Shown here: piece after piece, positions 54,048-64,000 of the stretch | Position numbering within the stretch: position 1 is the first letter of the stretch | Layout of the letters: the number at the start of each line of letters is the position of its first letter | Assembly (NCBI GenBank): GCA_010015655.1 | Contig: ML976663.1 | Span: forward strand, 339,617 to 403,616 | Direction: 5' to 3' | DNA from: Bimuria novae-zelandiae CBS 107.79 | Taxonomy: Eukaryota > Ascomycota > Dothideomycetes > Pleosporales > Didymosphaeriaceae | DNA length: 64,000 bases | Translations under genes and position numbers: made by a program | Notes under the pieces: generated by a model | What the model saw: the letters and a program-made list of their open reading frames with translations, nothing else | Told to the model about the DNA's origin: nothing | Database searches by the model: none

Positions 54048-56030
54048 TCACGAGCACTGCGTCCCCTTCACCTTAACAGCCTTCCCGCCGCGAAACTTTT
54101 GGTGATTGGCCACCTTTCTACCATCCAAATAAATATCCCTGCACGGCAACACAACCATACCCGTAGTCCCCTTCGGAGTCTTCACATCAGCCTGAATACT
54201 CCACCTCTTCCCCCACCCATCATCGGATCTTCTCCAACCCACGCTAAATACACCCAACGGGCTGTCAAACCCACTCCTCACATCCTTCAACCCACCAGGC
54301 TGCGGCCTAAACACCCACTTCTTCCACCCAACAATCTCCAGTCCCGCCACTCGAAAGCTGAGACCCTGCGTCGGCCCCGTGCTCCAGCCATGGCTCAAAC
54401 TAGTATACGCCGCGTCGTGCTTATACCCTGCGTTTCCACGGTAGTACAAGCTGCCATTCGCACTGATGCCCTCGGCGATTGTGCTACCCGTCATGAGCGG
54501 CGAGTCGAGCAGGTATGTCCATAGCCTGTGCGTGAGGTCAAGCGCGCGGGACGTTTCATTAGCAGCGAAATGGGCGAGGAGCTCGATAGATGAAACAAAG
54601 GGCGATATGGTATCGGGCAGTTCTGGGGTGACGGGTCCTATGGGTTTCCAGAAGGTAGTGAGAGCCTTACTGAGTACGGTGGCTTGTGCCGGGGTTTCAG
54701 TGAGGCCGTAGAGAAGGGCGAGACTGTTTCCATCTTGTGGCGCGAGCGTCGTGGTTTGGTTGTCGTTGAAGAGGGAGGTCTCAGGATTCCAGAGCAGATC
54801 GTTGTAGGATCGTTTGAGCTTGGCGGCAGCAGTGGCCCATTTTGCGGCGTTGGCGAGGATGGAGGCCTCCTTTGACCAGGACTTGGCGAGCGTCGCCAGT
54901 GACGAGAGGGCATGGTAGTCTAGTGCGTTGAGAGCGCTGTTGTAGCCACCTCCGCCTTGTCGTGCCCAGTCGTTAGTGGCAGTCTGATTGTGCAGACCGT
55001 ATGAGCTGTCCAGAGCATTGGTGATGAACTCGATACCTCGCGTGATGTTAGCCCAATGAAGGCTCAGCCAGTCGGAATCCCCAGTGAAGATAGCATAGTT
55101 ATGCATAGCAATCAAACTCCAGGCATGGTAGGTGTCGCTTTGCGCTCCGTTGCGGAACGAGCCAGTTGCTGGTCCCGCAAAGGGAAACCTTCCTGTAGTG
55201 GCATTTTGATAATAGAAGAGCGTCTCTAATGCATTCTTGTACGCCACAAGACCATCGTTGCCTAGTGCTAGGAACGCCGTCGTGCCTTGAATACCAAGGT
55301 CGCCAGGCCAAACGGCTCGATCTCGCTTTGCTCCATCTACGAGCAGAGGGCCGGCGACGCCGATCGACGAATTATAAGCCCATCCATTCTTGACTTGAGG
55401 GAGAAATCGTCCAGTGTTTTGCGGCGCAATGTTGGTTTGTACAGTATACGCTCCGGCGTACCAAGCGCGATTGAGAAGCTGGTGATCGCGATCTGAAGTA
55501 TAGAAGTAGCCCGCGTAATCTCTTAGATCTTTAGTCTCAGTAGCGAAGCCAATTTTGCAAGTGACATTGGTTACTGTTACTTCATCCCTAGCATTCAGCG
55601 TTAGGAATCGAAAGCCGCCGCGGAACCTCTCCTCTGGCACTCTATACCAAGAATACCCATGTGGCAGACTAACATTGAGCGCTCTGTCATAGTCCTGACT
55701 GGCGATTGATCCAGTGTCATCTGATATTTCGCGCACAAAAGATGGCGATTCAGCAAAGGCCAGCGACAGCTGGGATGTTTCGTGACTGTCCGAGTTCGCG
55801 TTCAGGCTGATCCAACCGCCAACTTCAACGCCAAAGTCAAGGCTAATTTGCGAGCCTGCCGACATGGCAAGTACATAGCTGCCATTTCGATCTTTAGACG
55901 CGATGACATTTCCGGACTTCGCATGGATTGCTGTGGGTTGGACATGTCTTGATGCGGGGCTGTGTATGAAGGCTTGCCAAGGTTCTGATGCCACAACCAG
56001 CGGCCAGAGAGAGAGTAAGAGGGGTCTCAT
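54048..56030 (-). CDS. Secreted GH78-like alpha-L-rhamnosidase
   Basis: 660 residues from ATG at 56030 (MRPLLLSLWPLVVASEPWQA), which provides a signal peptide; the frame is open to an ATG 11 codons earlier without this benefit. An N-terminal beta domain (about 20-190) is followed by an (alpha/alpha)6 barrel. DGAKRDRAVWPGDLG is the conserved rhamnosidase motif carrying catalytic acidic residues. Other barrel motifs are SDTYHAWSLIAMHNY, ALNALDYHALSSLA and ATNDWARQGGGGYNSA. A C-terminal beta-sandwich follows (AYTSLSHGWSTGPTQGL onward). Several N-glycosylation sequons are present. It would release rhamnose from plant polysaccharides or glycosides outside the cell. Single exon; apparently intact even though RIP-affected transposons lie about 550 bp away. 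Confidence 0.87.
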   Translation of the reverse strand: MRPLLLSLWPLVVASEPWQAFIHSPASRHVQPTAIHAKSGNVIASKDRNGSYVLAMSAGSQISLDFGVEVGGWISLNANSDSHETSQLSLAFAESPSFVREISDDTGSIASQDYDRALNVSLPHGYSWYRVPEERFRGGFRFLTLNARDEVTVTNVTCKIGFATETKDLRDYAGYFYTSDRDHQLLNRAWYAGAYTVQTNIAPQNTGRFLPQVKNGWAYNSSIGVAGPLLVDGAKRDRAVWPGDLGIQGTTAFLALGNDGLVAYKNALETLFYYQNATTGRFPFAGPATGSFRNGAQSDTYHAWSLIAMHNYAIFTGDSDWLSLHWANITRGIEFITNALDSSYGLHNQTATNDWARQGGGGYNSALNALDYHALSSLATLAKSWSKEASILANAAKWATAAAKLKRSYNDLLWNPETSLFNDNQTTTLAPQDGNSLALLYGLTETPAQATVLSKALTTFWKPIGPVTPELPDTISPFVSSIELLAHFAANETSRALDLTHRLWTYLLDSPLMTGSTIAEGISANGSLYYRGNAGYKHDAAYTSLSHGWSTGPTQGLSFRVAGLEIVGWKKWVFRPQPGGLKDVRSGFDSPLGVFSVGWRRSDDGWGKRWSIQADVKTPKGTTGMVVLPCRDIYLDGRKVANHQKFRGGKAVKVKGTQCS

Positions 56031-56579
56031 GGTGGCTGCGATCGACTTGCGAGCGCATACCAATACCTCGCCATTTTATCCAGGAGGAAAGCTTCTGGGC
56101 CAAGATCCCAAGTTCATGGAAGAACAGATGCGGTGTAGATCTGGGGTTAAGGATCGGCATATGCGGAGGTACAATTGTCCGCAAATCGGCTGAAAATGCC
56201 CCGGAATGCTATGGTGAGCTCAATAACATACAGAGCACCGGAAGCTATATAACATAGCGGAAGAATTGTGCAGAAGTTCTTGTTTCCGTACTCAGTTTAC
56301 TCGGTTCAATAATTAGGCCATTTAGTTCTGTCCTTGGAAATACATCCGTCTTCGGATAAGTGTGTGAAGCTAGTCAAGAACGAGTTTAGGCGCAAACTCA
56401 TGCGCCTGTGATGCTATGACTGTGATGACACGTGATGGCTAGCTGCTAAGAATCCTATTTATTATATATATATATAACCAAGTTCCCTTACTGCGCTAAC
56501 ACTCGTAAAAAATAATTAAAATATTATTAGATTGCCCTTAGTCCTACAGCGGTAGAGAATAATGATTTATATAAGTTAC
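56031..56579. other. Rhamnosidase promoter and AT-rich transition
   Basis: About 550 bp from the rhamnosidase start to the transposon boundary. A TATATATATATA stretch near 56465 marks the change from normal to AT-rich composition. No gene seen. Confidence 0.5.
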
Positions 56580-56581
56580 TA

Positions 56582-56640
56582 AGTCGGGTACCCTAGTTTC
56601 CGACACCCCCCATTTTCCGACACCCCGCCAAATTTCGCCG
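56582..56640 (+). repeat. Left TIR of second Fot-like element
   Basis: Pairs with 63842-63900 in inverted orientation with several mismatches and a small indel; contains a tandem TTTCCGACACCCC motif. Confidence 0.8.
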
Positions 56641-58030
56641 CTGCCACCACTCTACGTTGCGAATGTGCTCACAGCTTCATCAAATAATTTTGAAAAAGCA
56701 TTAAAAAATCGTATTTAAAGGATTTTAATCGCTTTCTTTATCTATACTTAAATTATAATTAAGATACTATTATGTTAGTTATTAATTCCGTGCTAAACGT
56801 CGCACTAATAATTACTCTACTTCCTCCTTAAAGCTACTTTTTTCCTCTATAATAATAACCCCTTGCTCTACGCTTCTTACCTTGCAAATATGTTAAGCAG
56901 GCTCTTAATTAGTTTAAGAGAGAACTTTTATAAGACTTATAAAGAGATTATTTAGATTAGTTATAACTTTATAGCGTTTTAGTGGGTTAGCTTACTCCAC
57001 CTGCTTACGTAAGGAAGCAATCTCACGGTCTTGCATAGTAACTATTATTAAGGTATAGTTAAACGCTATAGTAGTAAGCCAAACGCATTATCGTGTAGTT
57101 AGTAAGAAGTTCTTTTTAGAAAATAGCTTTATAACATTGCTGCCGCGTTTTGGCGTCCTAATATCTATAGTAGAAGGGGGTGGTGTTAACGGCCGTTCGC
57201 GCACTACTACCTAGCGAGAACCTAAGGGCTTCCTTACGCTCTTAGGGTATAAGCCTGTTGCCTTTTACCTAGATCGGATGCACTGCTCTTAAAGGCTAAT
57301 TTTACGTGCTTTTGTATAAAATTCGAGAAACTTGGCCTTCCTAAGCTTTGTTTTATCTGTCTAAGCCGTATATTTGCTAATAAAGCGCCAATACGCCGCC
57401 TTCAGACTTAAGAAATAGCCTAAATCTAAAGGCTAGAGTAGATGTGAAGTATAAGCAGGGAAAAAGAGTAAGTAGATATTATTTAAGTAATATATAGTTA
57501 TAAATTTGTCTAAAGTATAACTACTATAGCTATTAACGATAAGTAACCGTGCCTCGGAGGAATTATTAGGCTTAGTCTATAGCAAAAATACCTTTTCTAG
57601 CTACTTAATAGCGATGTTATTACTTATCTATTTATTTTGCGAAAAGGTAACATGCTAGCCTAGGTTCTAAGCTAAAAACTCCTTCTTAAACTACTACTCC
57701 TAGATGCTCTTAGCCTTAAAGATAATAAGGGGGTCTAGAGCGACGCTAAGCGTAAAGATATACTCTACTATAGAGGTCTAAGTGCGGGTATTTATTATCT
57801 TAACTAGTATAGCGTTTAGGCTCTTCTGCGAGGAGCCTATAACAAGCCTATTAATATCCTAGCCCTCTATAATACTGCCCTTGTTAGCATTATACCTGCG
57901 CCAGGGGGGAATCTAGCTTACTATTTTGTATAGGTTAAATAAGTGCCTAATTTTTTCTAGAGTAGCCTTATTTACGCGTTCCTAGCTAGTCTAGCAACCT
58001 AACTTTAACTTAATAGCTAGGTAGTGTTAT

Positions 58031-58282
58031 TGTCAGATTAAAGGGTGTTTTTGATAAGATGGAAAAGTAATTTATTCTTCTTTTTCATGTGTCTTTGCAA
58101 GAATGTAAGGCTCTTTTATCCTTACGTCTCACGTTAAGACGCTAATCTATTTCCGTTGAGTAAGGAGAGTCGCCCTTTGTCCCGCCCGGAATCGTGCGGA
58201 TGAACCGGACTGCTGGTAAAGTCTCTTTGTGTAGGGTTGCGCCAGCTACCTTCGTGTGTGCAAGGGGCCATGTAATTGGACA
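58031..58282 (-). repeat. Copia LTR (3' LTR in element orientation)
   Basis: 252 bp; differs from 63167-63418 at only two positions that I can find (58034 C versus T; a T versus C in the CTGCTGG(T/C)AAAG segment). Both are CpA/TpA differences. Confidence 0.93.
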
Positions 58283-59341
58283 CACCCCCTTAGCTTGGGC
58301 TTATCCTCAAGCTGGAGACCATTCGTCAGTAATTAGATAGTCCTATCTTAGTTTAATCTCAAAGGCCTCTATCCTTTGCTCTAGCTCGAGTAGATTAACT
58401 TCTTTATTTATAATTATGTCCTTAATCTCTGCAAGTCCTAATTTATCTAGGAACTTGCTCTACTTATTAGCTAGCAGGGCCTTTGTAAGTCCATCCGCAA
58501 CTATGTCCTCTAATTGTTAATAGTCTACCTTAATTGTCCTAAATGCGACTTCTTGTCTTAGCTAGTAATTATAGATATTAACATGACGGAGCTTTGTCTG
58601 TAGCTTAGTAATCTCTTTGGTGACAAGTCGGATTGTTTGCTAGTTATTGTAATTAATTGTGATAAAGGAATTGCTAAGGTTAATCTTTAGCTCCTTTAGT
58701 AATTGGGATGTGAATAGAGCCTCCTTTGCCACCTGTAATAGTGCTAGTAATTTGGCTTTAGTTGTTAATGTAGTAACTGTGTCCTGCTTGTTTGCTTTCT
58801 AGGTAATTAGGCTACTAAATAGTTTAATAATGTATCCTTGCGAGCTCTTGCGGTTGAGCGTATTATTGGTAAAAGACGCGTTACTCGCCACTTCTAAAGT
58901 ATCTGCACCCCTAAGCTGAAGGCCTAATGATCTGGTATTAGTAAGGTAGAGGAGAACTCGATTGGCAGCTGCTTAGTGCTCTTTGCCTAGGTTGGATAGG
59001 AATCGTGATAATTGGGAGCTTGCAAAGGTAATATCTAGTCGTGTGGTTACTATAGCGTAGAGGATTAATCCTATCTTTTGCTAATATTGATTAACTTTAG
59101 TCTTGCTAGCGAGCCCTGAGCGTGGGAGCAGTTCGACTGCTACTATTAGGGTATTATGGCGAATCTTATGGTGATTAATGAGGCGCGATATTTTGTTAAT
59201 GTATAAGGCTTGTGAAAGCTAAATCTTTCTGTTTGGGCGATCCCTGATAATTTTAATCCCTAGGAACCACTGCAGATCTTTCCCGCTAGTAAGGGAGAAC
59301 TTAGTACTTATTTTTACTATAGCTCCTTTAGCTGCGTGCTC

Positions 59342-59662
59342 TTAATTCTTGTGGTAGGCGATAATTAGGTTGTCTACGTAAAAGAAAAGAATAAGGCCAT
59401 CTTTGATGAGACAACACGGCTTATGGGGGACTATAGTGAAGCCCATGTTGCGGAGCGTAGATGTGAACTCCCTCTGCCATAGTAATGGAGAGATACGTAA
59501 TCCATAGAGCGCCTTATGCAATTGCAGGACTGTGCCTACTCGCGTATATCCGCGGGGCATCCTCATGTAGATCTCTCTATCGAGCTTTGCATGTACGAAG
59601 GCGTTCGTGACGTCGTATTGAATTAGTTCTAGGTCAAATCGTGCAGCTATTGCCATGAGCAT
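59342..59662 (-). pseudogene. Copia reverse transcriptase segment that remains open
   Basis: A 106-residue open stretch with copia RT motifs: IQYDVTNAFVHAKLDREIYM, MPRGY, KALYGLR.SPLLWQ, and the catalytic YVDD box, here YVDN (second Asp to Asn). It sits inside otherwise stop-rich sequence; CpA dinucleotides are still common here, unlike most of the interior. Downstream in frame, after a stop, come further RT/RNase H traces. Confidence 0.88.
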
Positions 59663-62600
59663 GCGAAATGATCGTCCTGCCAGCGTTGCGGCATAGGTTT
59701 CTTGTGAGTTGAGGTGCCGCTGTTAATCGCCTCGCACCACTAATCTTGCCTTGCATTTCTGTAATTGATAGTGCTTGTTAAACTTGTAGGTATATACCTA
59801 CATGCAGTCGAGAATCTGATAACCTAATGCTCTTATTGGAGCTGCTGTAACCTTACTCTAGGACTTTATTTCCTTGTAGCTTTGGAGATGAGATCGCTCG
59901 GCTTCCTTCTACATATTATGGAGTGGGTGATCCTCGAGCTTGCTTCGACATGTGGGTGGCTCTGGAAGTATACTTCGATGTGGTTTCTTGCCTAATGTGA
60001 TTATTTGTTGAAGCTGCGCCTTATCGAGAGCCTTGCCCTTGTATTTGCCGCTACTACCAGCTTCGGTGCCTGCCATAAAGGCTGCGGCCTATGGGCTTGT
60101 TTGTAACTACCCTGTTTGCACTACTAGCGATAGTTTAAGCTAATTATCTCCTGCCATTAATTGTGCAAGGAGTGTTACTAGTGGCGGCGTTAAGGGAGGC
60201 GTTAGATAATTATACCTAGCTTTCCTGTCTTGCCTGTACTTAGGAGCTCCTTTAACCTCTTCCTCTAACGCTTTACTAATTATCTTATCTTTAAAGAAGG
60301 ACTCGGTGGCTTGCTCTTGTTAAGGTAAGGGAGGTAACTCTACTAATTGTACCTAGGCTGCTATTTCTTCTAATATACTATGCATAAGGTTGTCTATTAG
60401 GTTTTTAGTTTTGCCTAAGAACATAGTATCCTTGTCGAATATTATGTCGCGAGTACTAATTGTCTTTGCTAGGGAGGGGATCTATATCCTCTAGATGTTA
60501 GTTGATCTGTAGCCAACTAGATAGCCTATTTAAGCTTTGGGGTCTAGCCGTTGGAGCTTGCTCTTGCCACGTTTGGTGTTATTAGTTATGGCGAAGGCTT
60601 TACAGCTATAGGCTTTTAAGTAAGCTTAATTAGGCTTCTTTAGTTAAGTGATAACGCCGTTCTAAAGAGCTACTATCGTAAAGAACACTTTATATGGTGA
60701 TCGCCATCGATTAGCGTAGTTTGGGGTTTAATTATAGAGGTAGACTGTAGCTTGGGTGATCTTAGGCTATATCTGCTAGGGTAGGTTAGAGTTAAGTTGT
60801 ATCGCACGCGCTTTCTCTTTAATTACACCCCCTAAGCGTTTAGCCCCTTTATTTTGTGCTTAAGTATCGGGTGCTAAAGGCTTGATTCTAATGCCTTGTG
60901 CTAAGCACCACTTTTTAACGTCTGTCTTAATAAAGAAGATCTCGTTGTCGGATTTAATTACTTTTACCGTAACATTATATTATACTCTTATAAATAGTAT
61001 AAAGGTGCTAAGTTGCTTAATAATAGATCGTGCTGGGCGATTATCCTTAAAGTAGAAGTCCCATGCGAAGCTAGAGAATTGATTAGTAATTAGTATTTAG
61101 CTCTTCTCTCTTATTAAGCTATCTACTTTATAGTTGTGAAAATCGATTGCGACTCGCTTACTGGGGCCTTTAGTTAGGTCTCTGGCTTGCCGGCGTATTT
61201 GCCGTTTTAGTTTTGCTTTGCCGTAGGCGTCACACTTGATAGTAGGTAGGCCTTTAATCTTTACTCCCTTAGATTGCTGTACGAGATGTTCGAGAGCCTA
61301 AGGGCCTAGATGGCCTAATTATTAGTATTAGGTTAATGTATCTGCCCTCTGCGGTCTTTGTTTAGTGCGTGTGTTAGTCTTGTGGGTGGCATGCGCAGCT
61401 TTAGTAGGAGTACTACCTGCTAGCCTTGTCCTGTGTTCTAGCACCTACTGTCTATGCAACTCTTAAAGTTCTGCTAGTATAGTATTATCTCTTCTCTTTA
61501 GAGTTGTTAGGTCTGCCCTTGTGTCCTACTAAAGGCCTTGCCTCTGGAGTAATCGGAACAATATAAGGTTGCAGAGCAGGTTAGGGCAATAGGCGATATT
61601 ATTTAGCCGTATTGTTTAATTGCCGCTTGCACTCCGTACGTTAAGATGAACGCTCTTGTATCCTTTAATCTATATTTGCGTATTCCCTGCCTATATGAAG
61701 TCTCCCGGCGCCGGTGGCTGGTAGGAGACAAAGCGATTAATGTCGTTAAAGATATGGCAAGTTGTGCCTAAATTAAGTATGGCTGAGCATCGCAATGGGT
61801 ACGTGTTTAGGTTAGTGTGGACGGATGCGGCTTTAAAGCTCGCTAGGATTTTAGTAATCTTGCGTCTATCTAGTTACTTATTATTAGCCTTAGTGATTCG
61901 AGTTGGAGTGGGAGTATGCGATGATTTAATTCTAGGTGTTTAAGACTTTAGTCTTTTTACTATTCTTAACTTCTCTTAGAAGTTGGTATCATGTTCTAGC
62001 CTAAGCTTAACTAGCTTTACTATGAGAGGGTTCGCTCTAAACTAGTCTGGCTGCTTGTCTAGAAAGGCATAGAAACAGTCTTAAAGACTATGGCGTAGTT
62101 TACAAGTAGGGTAATAATTGCTACTAACTATTGTTAGCTTAAGGCTCTAAGGCGACTGCTTAGATTTAGTACGTTGACTATTATTTTGTTGTTTATGATT
62201 CCGAGGTTTTCCTTGACTTTTAGATGATGCTGCTTTATCTATAAGAGAGGCGTCCCTGTCTGTGGCCTAGGTGGATTTACCACCGTTAGCGAGAGATGAA
62301 CCTGCAATAGCAAAAGCGCCCTTTTATTTGCCCTTAATTAGGTGCTGTAGGATTATGTGGTCTTGGAAGAGTTTTATTATATTCTTTCGTGAGATAGCTG
62401 TATCTCTGCTTCTATGTTGCTGGAAGGTCGTTACCTATATAGGTGCGACATGGACAACTGCCTTTATAAAGTCTTCTTTGACTAAGTCTAGCCTTTAAAG
62501 CTCTAGGACCTGATTGGTCTCTGCTTCTGTGGCTGCATGATTGTACTTAGATAGCTATGTAGCCCATGATCTGGCTATTCTTATTGGCTTAAGGGCTTCT

Positions 62601-62734
62601 TGGTATCTTGCCCTTGCTCGTCGATGTTTGTCTTGATGGTTAACCCTAACTGTAATCGTGAGGTTATTGATCTATTGCTTTATTGTACCTCTAGGGATGC
62701 AGCAGTTACTCTGCAGGTGTACGGAGATTGTTGA

Positions 62735-63115
62735 TTAGAGAAAGGTGACCACCTTATCGAGGTCTGCCTCTTGTTCTCGGTAGTCTTGGTCTGTAATCTT
62801 ATAGATCTTGAGCCGTTCTTTATAATAGTCGCTATTATCTTTGTATGCTTTCGCACCTGCTGTTGATAGATAGGATGGCAATATTAGCACGTTATTTGGG
62901 TTCGCGGTCATGTAGGCGGCGCTTGATTGGTAATTGCTTATTAGTGGCGGCACCGGCATCGCGGGTTTCTGTTTTGGTTCATCTATTAGCGCTGGGTCAA
63001 TAATATTCTAGACCTTTAGGAATTGGCATCTTGTTTTAAGCTGTTTTAGCCATGGCGTGTAATTTGTGTAATCGGTCAGGATAACTGTAGGATCTCTGAG
63101 GGTCGATAGAGCCAT
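62735..63115 (-). pseudogene. Copia gag remnant
   Basis: Starts at ATG 63113-63115 (MALSTLRDPTVILTDYTNYT), 52 bp inside the 5' LTR, with a TAG in frame about 35 codons later (a TGG or CAG codon in related elements). It continues as an open segment to 62735. The YTNYTPWLKQLK pattern and following helical segment are typical of fungal copia Gag. Confidence 0.75.
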
Positions 63116-63166
63116 TGTGATTGGCTTAATTGAGGCAGTATTGGTTGAGGCAGTGAGACTCTTAAT

Positions 63167-63418
63167 TGTTAGATTAAAGGGTGTTTTTGATAAGATGGAA
63201 AAGTAATTTATTCTTCTTTTTCATGTGTCTTTGCAAGAATGTAAGGCTCTTTTATCCTTACGTCTCACGTTAAGACGCTAATCTATTTCCGTTGAGTAAG
63301 GAGAGTCGCCCTTTGTCCCGCCCGGAATCGTGCGGATGAACCGGACTGCTGGCAAAGTCTCTTTGTGTAGGGTTGCGCCAGCTACCTTCGTGTGTGCAAG
63401 GGGCCATGTAATTGGACA
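63167..63418 (-). repeat. Copia LTR (5' LTR in element orientation)
   Basis: 252 bp, TG...CA bounded, followed by the GTTAT target duplication; nearly identical to the other LTR. The gag ATG lies about 50 bp inside it. Confidence 0.93.
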
Positions 63419-63841
63419 GTTATATAAAGTAACTAGTCTACTTCTTTCCTAGGTTCTTATAGTTACCCTATTACTTAAAAATAGTAATTATAATAGCCTG
63501 TACTTGCGCGTGCGTTAGCGCATAACTAAGAGCCTCTTACTAAAGAATCTATTTCTCTAAAAGCTCTTCTTAAATAGTTATAAGCTATTATTTACTATTA
63601 TAAGCGTACTAATAGGGTTAGGCACTATTAAAGCGACCGCGAAAAGTGTTGCGTAGGACCCCATGTTAGGTAGTAGTAGTAGCTAAAGCAACCCTAGATT
63701 TAAGATCTACAAGCGTATTCTAGATATCTTCTTCTATATATCTAGCTATTTAAAGGTAGCAAAAATAGTGTAAAAAATATTTTTAAAATTAGCGAAGAAT
63801 TAAGTTATTTAAAGTTAATATTTAGTCGTGGTGCATGGTGG

Positions 63842-63900
63842 GGGGCGAGGTTGCGGGGCTGTCGGAAACTATGGGGTGTCGGAAACTAGGGTGCCCGACT
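63842..63900 (-). repeat. Right TIR of second Fot-like element
   Basis: Inverted counterpart of 56582-56640, followed by the TA target duplication and then normal-composition sequence. Confidence 0.8.
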
Positions 63901-63902
63901 TA

Positions 63903-64000
63903 TTACCACCACTAAAGTACTTCCCACTATAAGCGAAGCAACCCTAGTCGCTCTACAGATCAATTCATCGCAGACCGCCACGGCGATGTCTTTCCCGCCA
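63903..64000 (+). other. Host sequence resumes; possible gene start
   Basis: Composition returns to normal after the transposon. ATG at 63987 in a GCCACGGCGATG context reads MSFPP to the window edge; it could be the start of a gene, but five codons are not evidence enough. Confidence 0.2.

Larger units (their letters stand above)
58031..63418 (-). mobile_element. Complete but decayed Ty1/copia LTR retrotransposon
   Basis: Two direct LTRs of 252 bp (58031-58282 and 63167-63418), each TG...CA, bound a 5.4-kb element. The 5-bp target duplication GTTAT (58026-58030 and 63419-63423) proves insertion into the DNA transposon. Genes run on the minus strand, so the right-hand LTR is the 5' LTR. Order gag, integrase, reverse transcriptase, RNase H is the Pseudoviridae/copia order. 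Integrase traces near 60800-61330 include VAIDFHNYK, IKSDNEIFF and GGVIKEKAR; RNase H ends near 58480 with ADGLTKAL. A purine-rich tract (AAGGGGGTG on the minus strand) adjoins the 3' LTR. Frequent stops make it non-autonomous. I could not identify a tRNA primer site. Confidence 0.9.
56582..63900 (-). mobile_element. Second Fot-like DNA transposon, split by a copia element
   Basis: Imperfect terminal inverted repeats of about 55-60 bp at 56582-56640 and 63842-63900 begin AGTCGGG(T/C)ACCCTAGTTTCC and are flanked by TA on both sides (56580-56581; 63901-63902). Each end carries two tandem copies of TTTCCGACAxCCCC. Without the copia insertion and its 5-bp duplication the element is about 1.93 kb, the usual Fot1 size. 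Interior peptides on the minus strand are transposase-like. One is an N-terminal segment near 63540-63730 (LVDLKSRVALATTTT, LTIQEELLEK and ALSYALTHAQVQA). The other is a DDE-end segment near 57380-57480 (TSHLL then PLDLGYF, usually HTSHLLQPLDLGCF). Many in-frame stops are present. The element is strongly TpA-rich, as after RIP. Confidence 0.8.

Noticed and set aside
63147..63166. tRNA primer binding site next to the copia 5' LTR
   Set aside because: The sequence does not start with the TGG expected for a tRNA 3' end, and no internal initiator-tRNA match was recognised.

Overview
This window is nuclear DNA from a filamentous ascomycete (Pezizomycotina). The genes carry short introns (45-160 bp, usually GTANGT...CTRAC...YAG), and recognisable fungal proteins include Kar5, Atg13, Atg22, Rsc9, Dph2 and an IBtk-like protein. 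Fot1/pogo-type DNA transposons and a Ty1/copia LTR element are present, and they carry C-to-T/G-to-A nonsense changes mostly in the CpA-to-TpA (TpG-to-TpA on the other strand) context typical of repeat-induced point mutation (RIP). A Dothideomycete, perhaps Pleosporales, fits this style, but the sequence alone does not fix the order.

Layout. 1-7.2 kb: the 3' end of a proline/serine-rich protein (+), a two-exon acidic nuclear protein with a SAP-like segment (+), and a Kar5-type nuclear-fusion protein (-). 7.2-13.4 kb is accessory: a small secreted protein gene broken by one TGA, a 1.86-kb Fot1-like transposon with long perfect terminal inverted repeats and a RIP-type dead transposase, and the C-terminal relic of a GH3 beta-glucosidase. 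13.6-31.1 kb is mostly conserved: a SNF2 helicase (-), a decayed bZIP/DUF3425 gene (-), a DUF4267-like membrane protein (+), Atg22 (-), a large acidic nuclear protein (+), a possible Rec114-like meiotic protein (-) and Rsc9 (+). 31.4-35 kb holds a tandem segmental duplication of two small secreted-protein-like genes whose promoters are better conserved than their coding regions. 35.3-51.1 kb: a multi-pass membrane protein (-), Dph2 (-), a short-chain dehydrogenase (-), a three-exon ankyrin/RCC1/BTB protein (-) and Atg13 (+). 52.2-56.1 kb: a cytochrome P450 pseudogene (+) and a secreted GH78-like alpha-L-rhamnosidase (-). 56.6-63.9 kb: a second Fot-like DNA transposon split by a complete 5.4-kb copia element, both in AT-rich, stop-riddled sequence.

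The conserved genes do not form one pathway; they are housekeeping functions (autophagy, chromatin remodelling, diphthamide synthesis, karyogamy, DNA repair). The accessory stretches between them share a theme: transposons beside plant-interaction or secondary-metabolism type genes (secreted protein, GH3, P450, bZIP) that are each dead by one or two point mutations or a frameshift. Paired ACGCGT (MCB-type) boxes precede the SNF2 helicase and the 878-residue nuclear protein, which suggests shared G1/S control.

I did not find a clearly novel multi-gene system. The observations most worth follow-up are the uneven RIP of the nested copia element, the promoter-conserved secreted-gene duplication, the shared tandem-motif design of the two transposon termini, the MCB-linked uncharacterised nuclear protein, and the set of single-mutation pseudogenes. 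Exon boundaries were inferred by eye from splice signals and frame continuity; no homology search was run.
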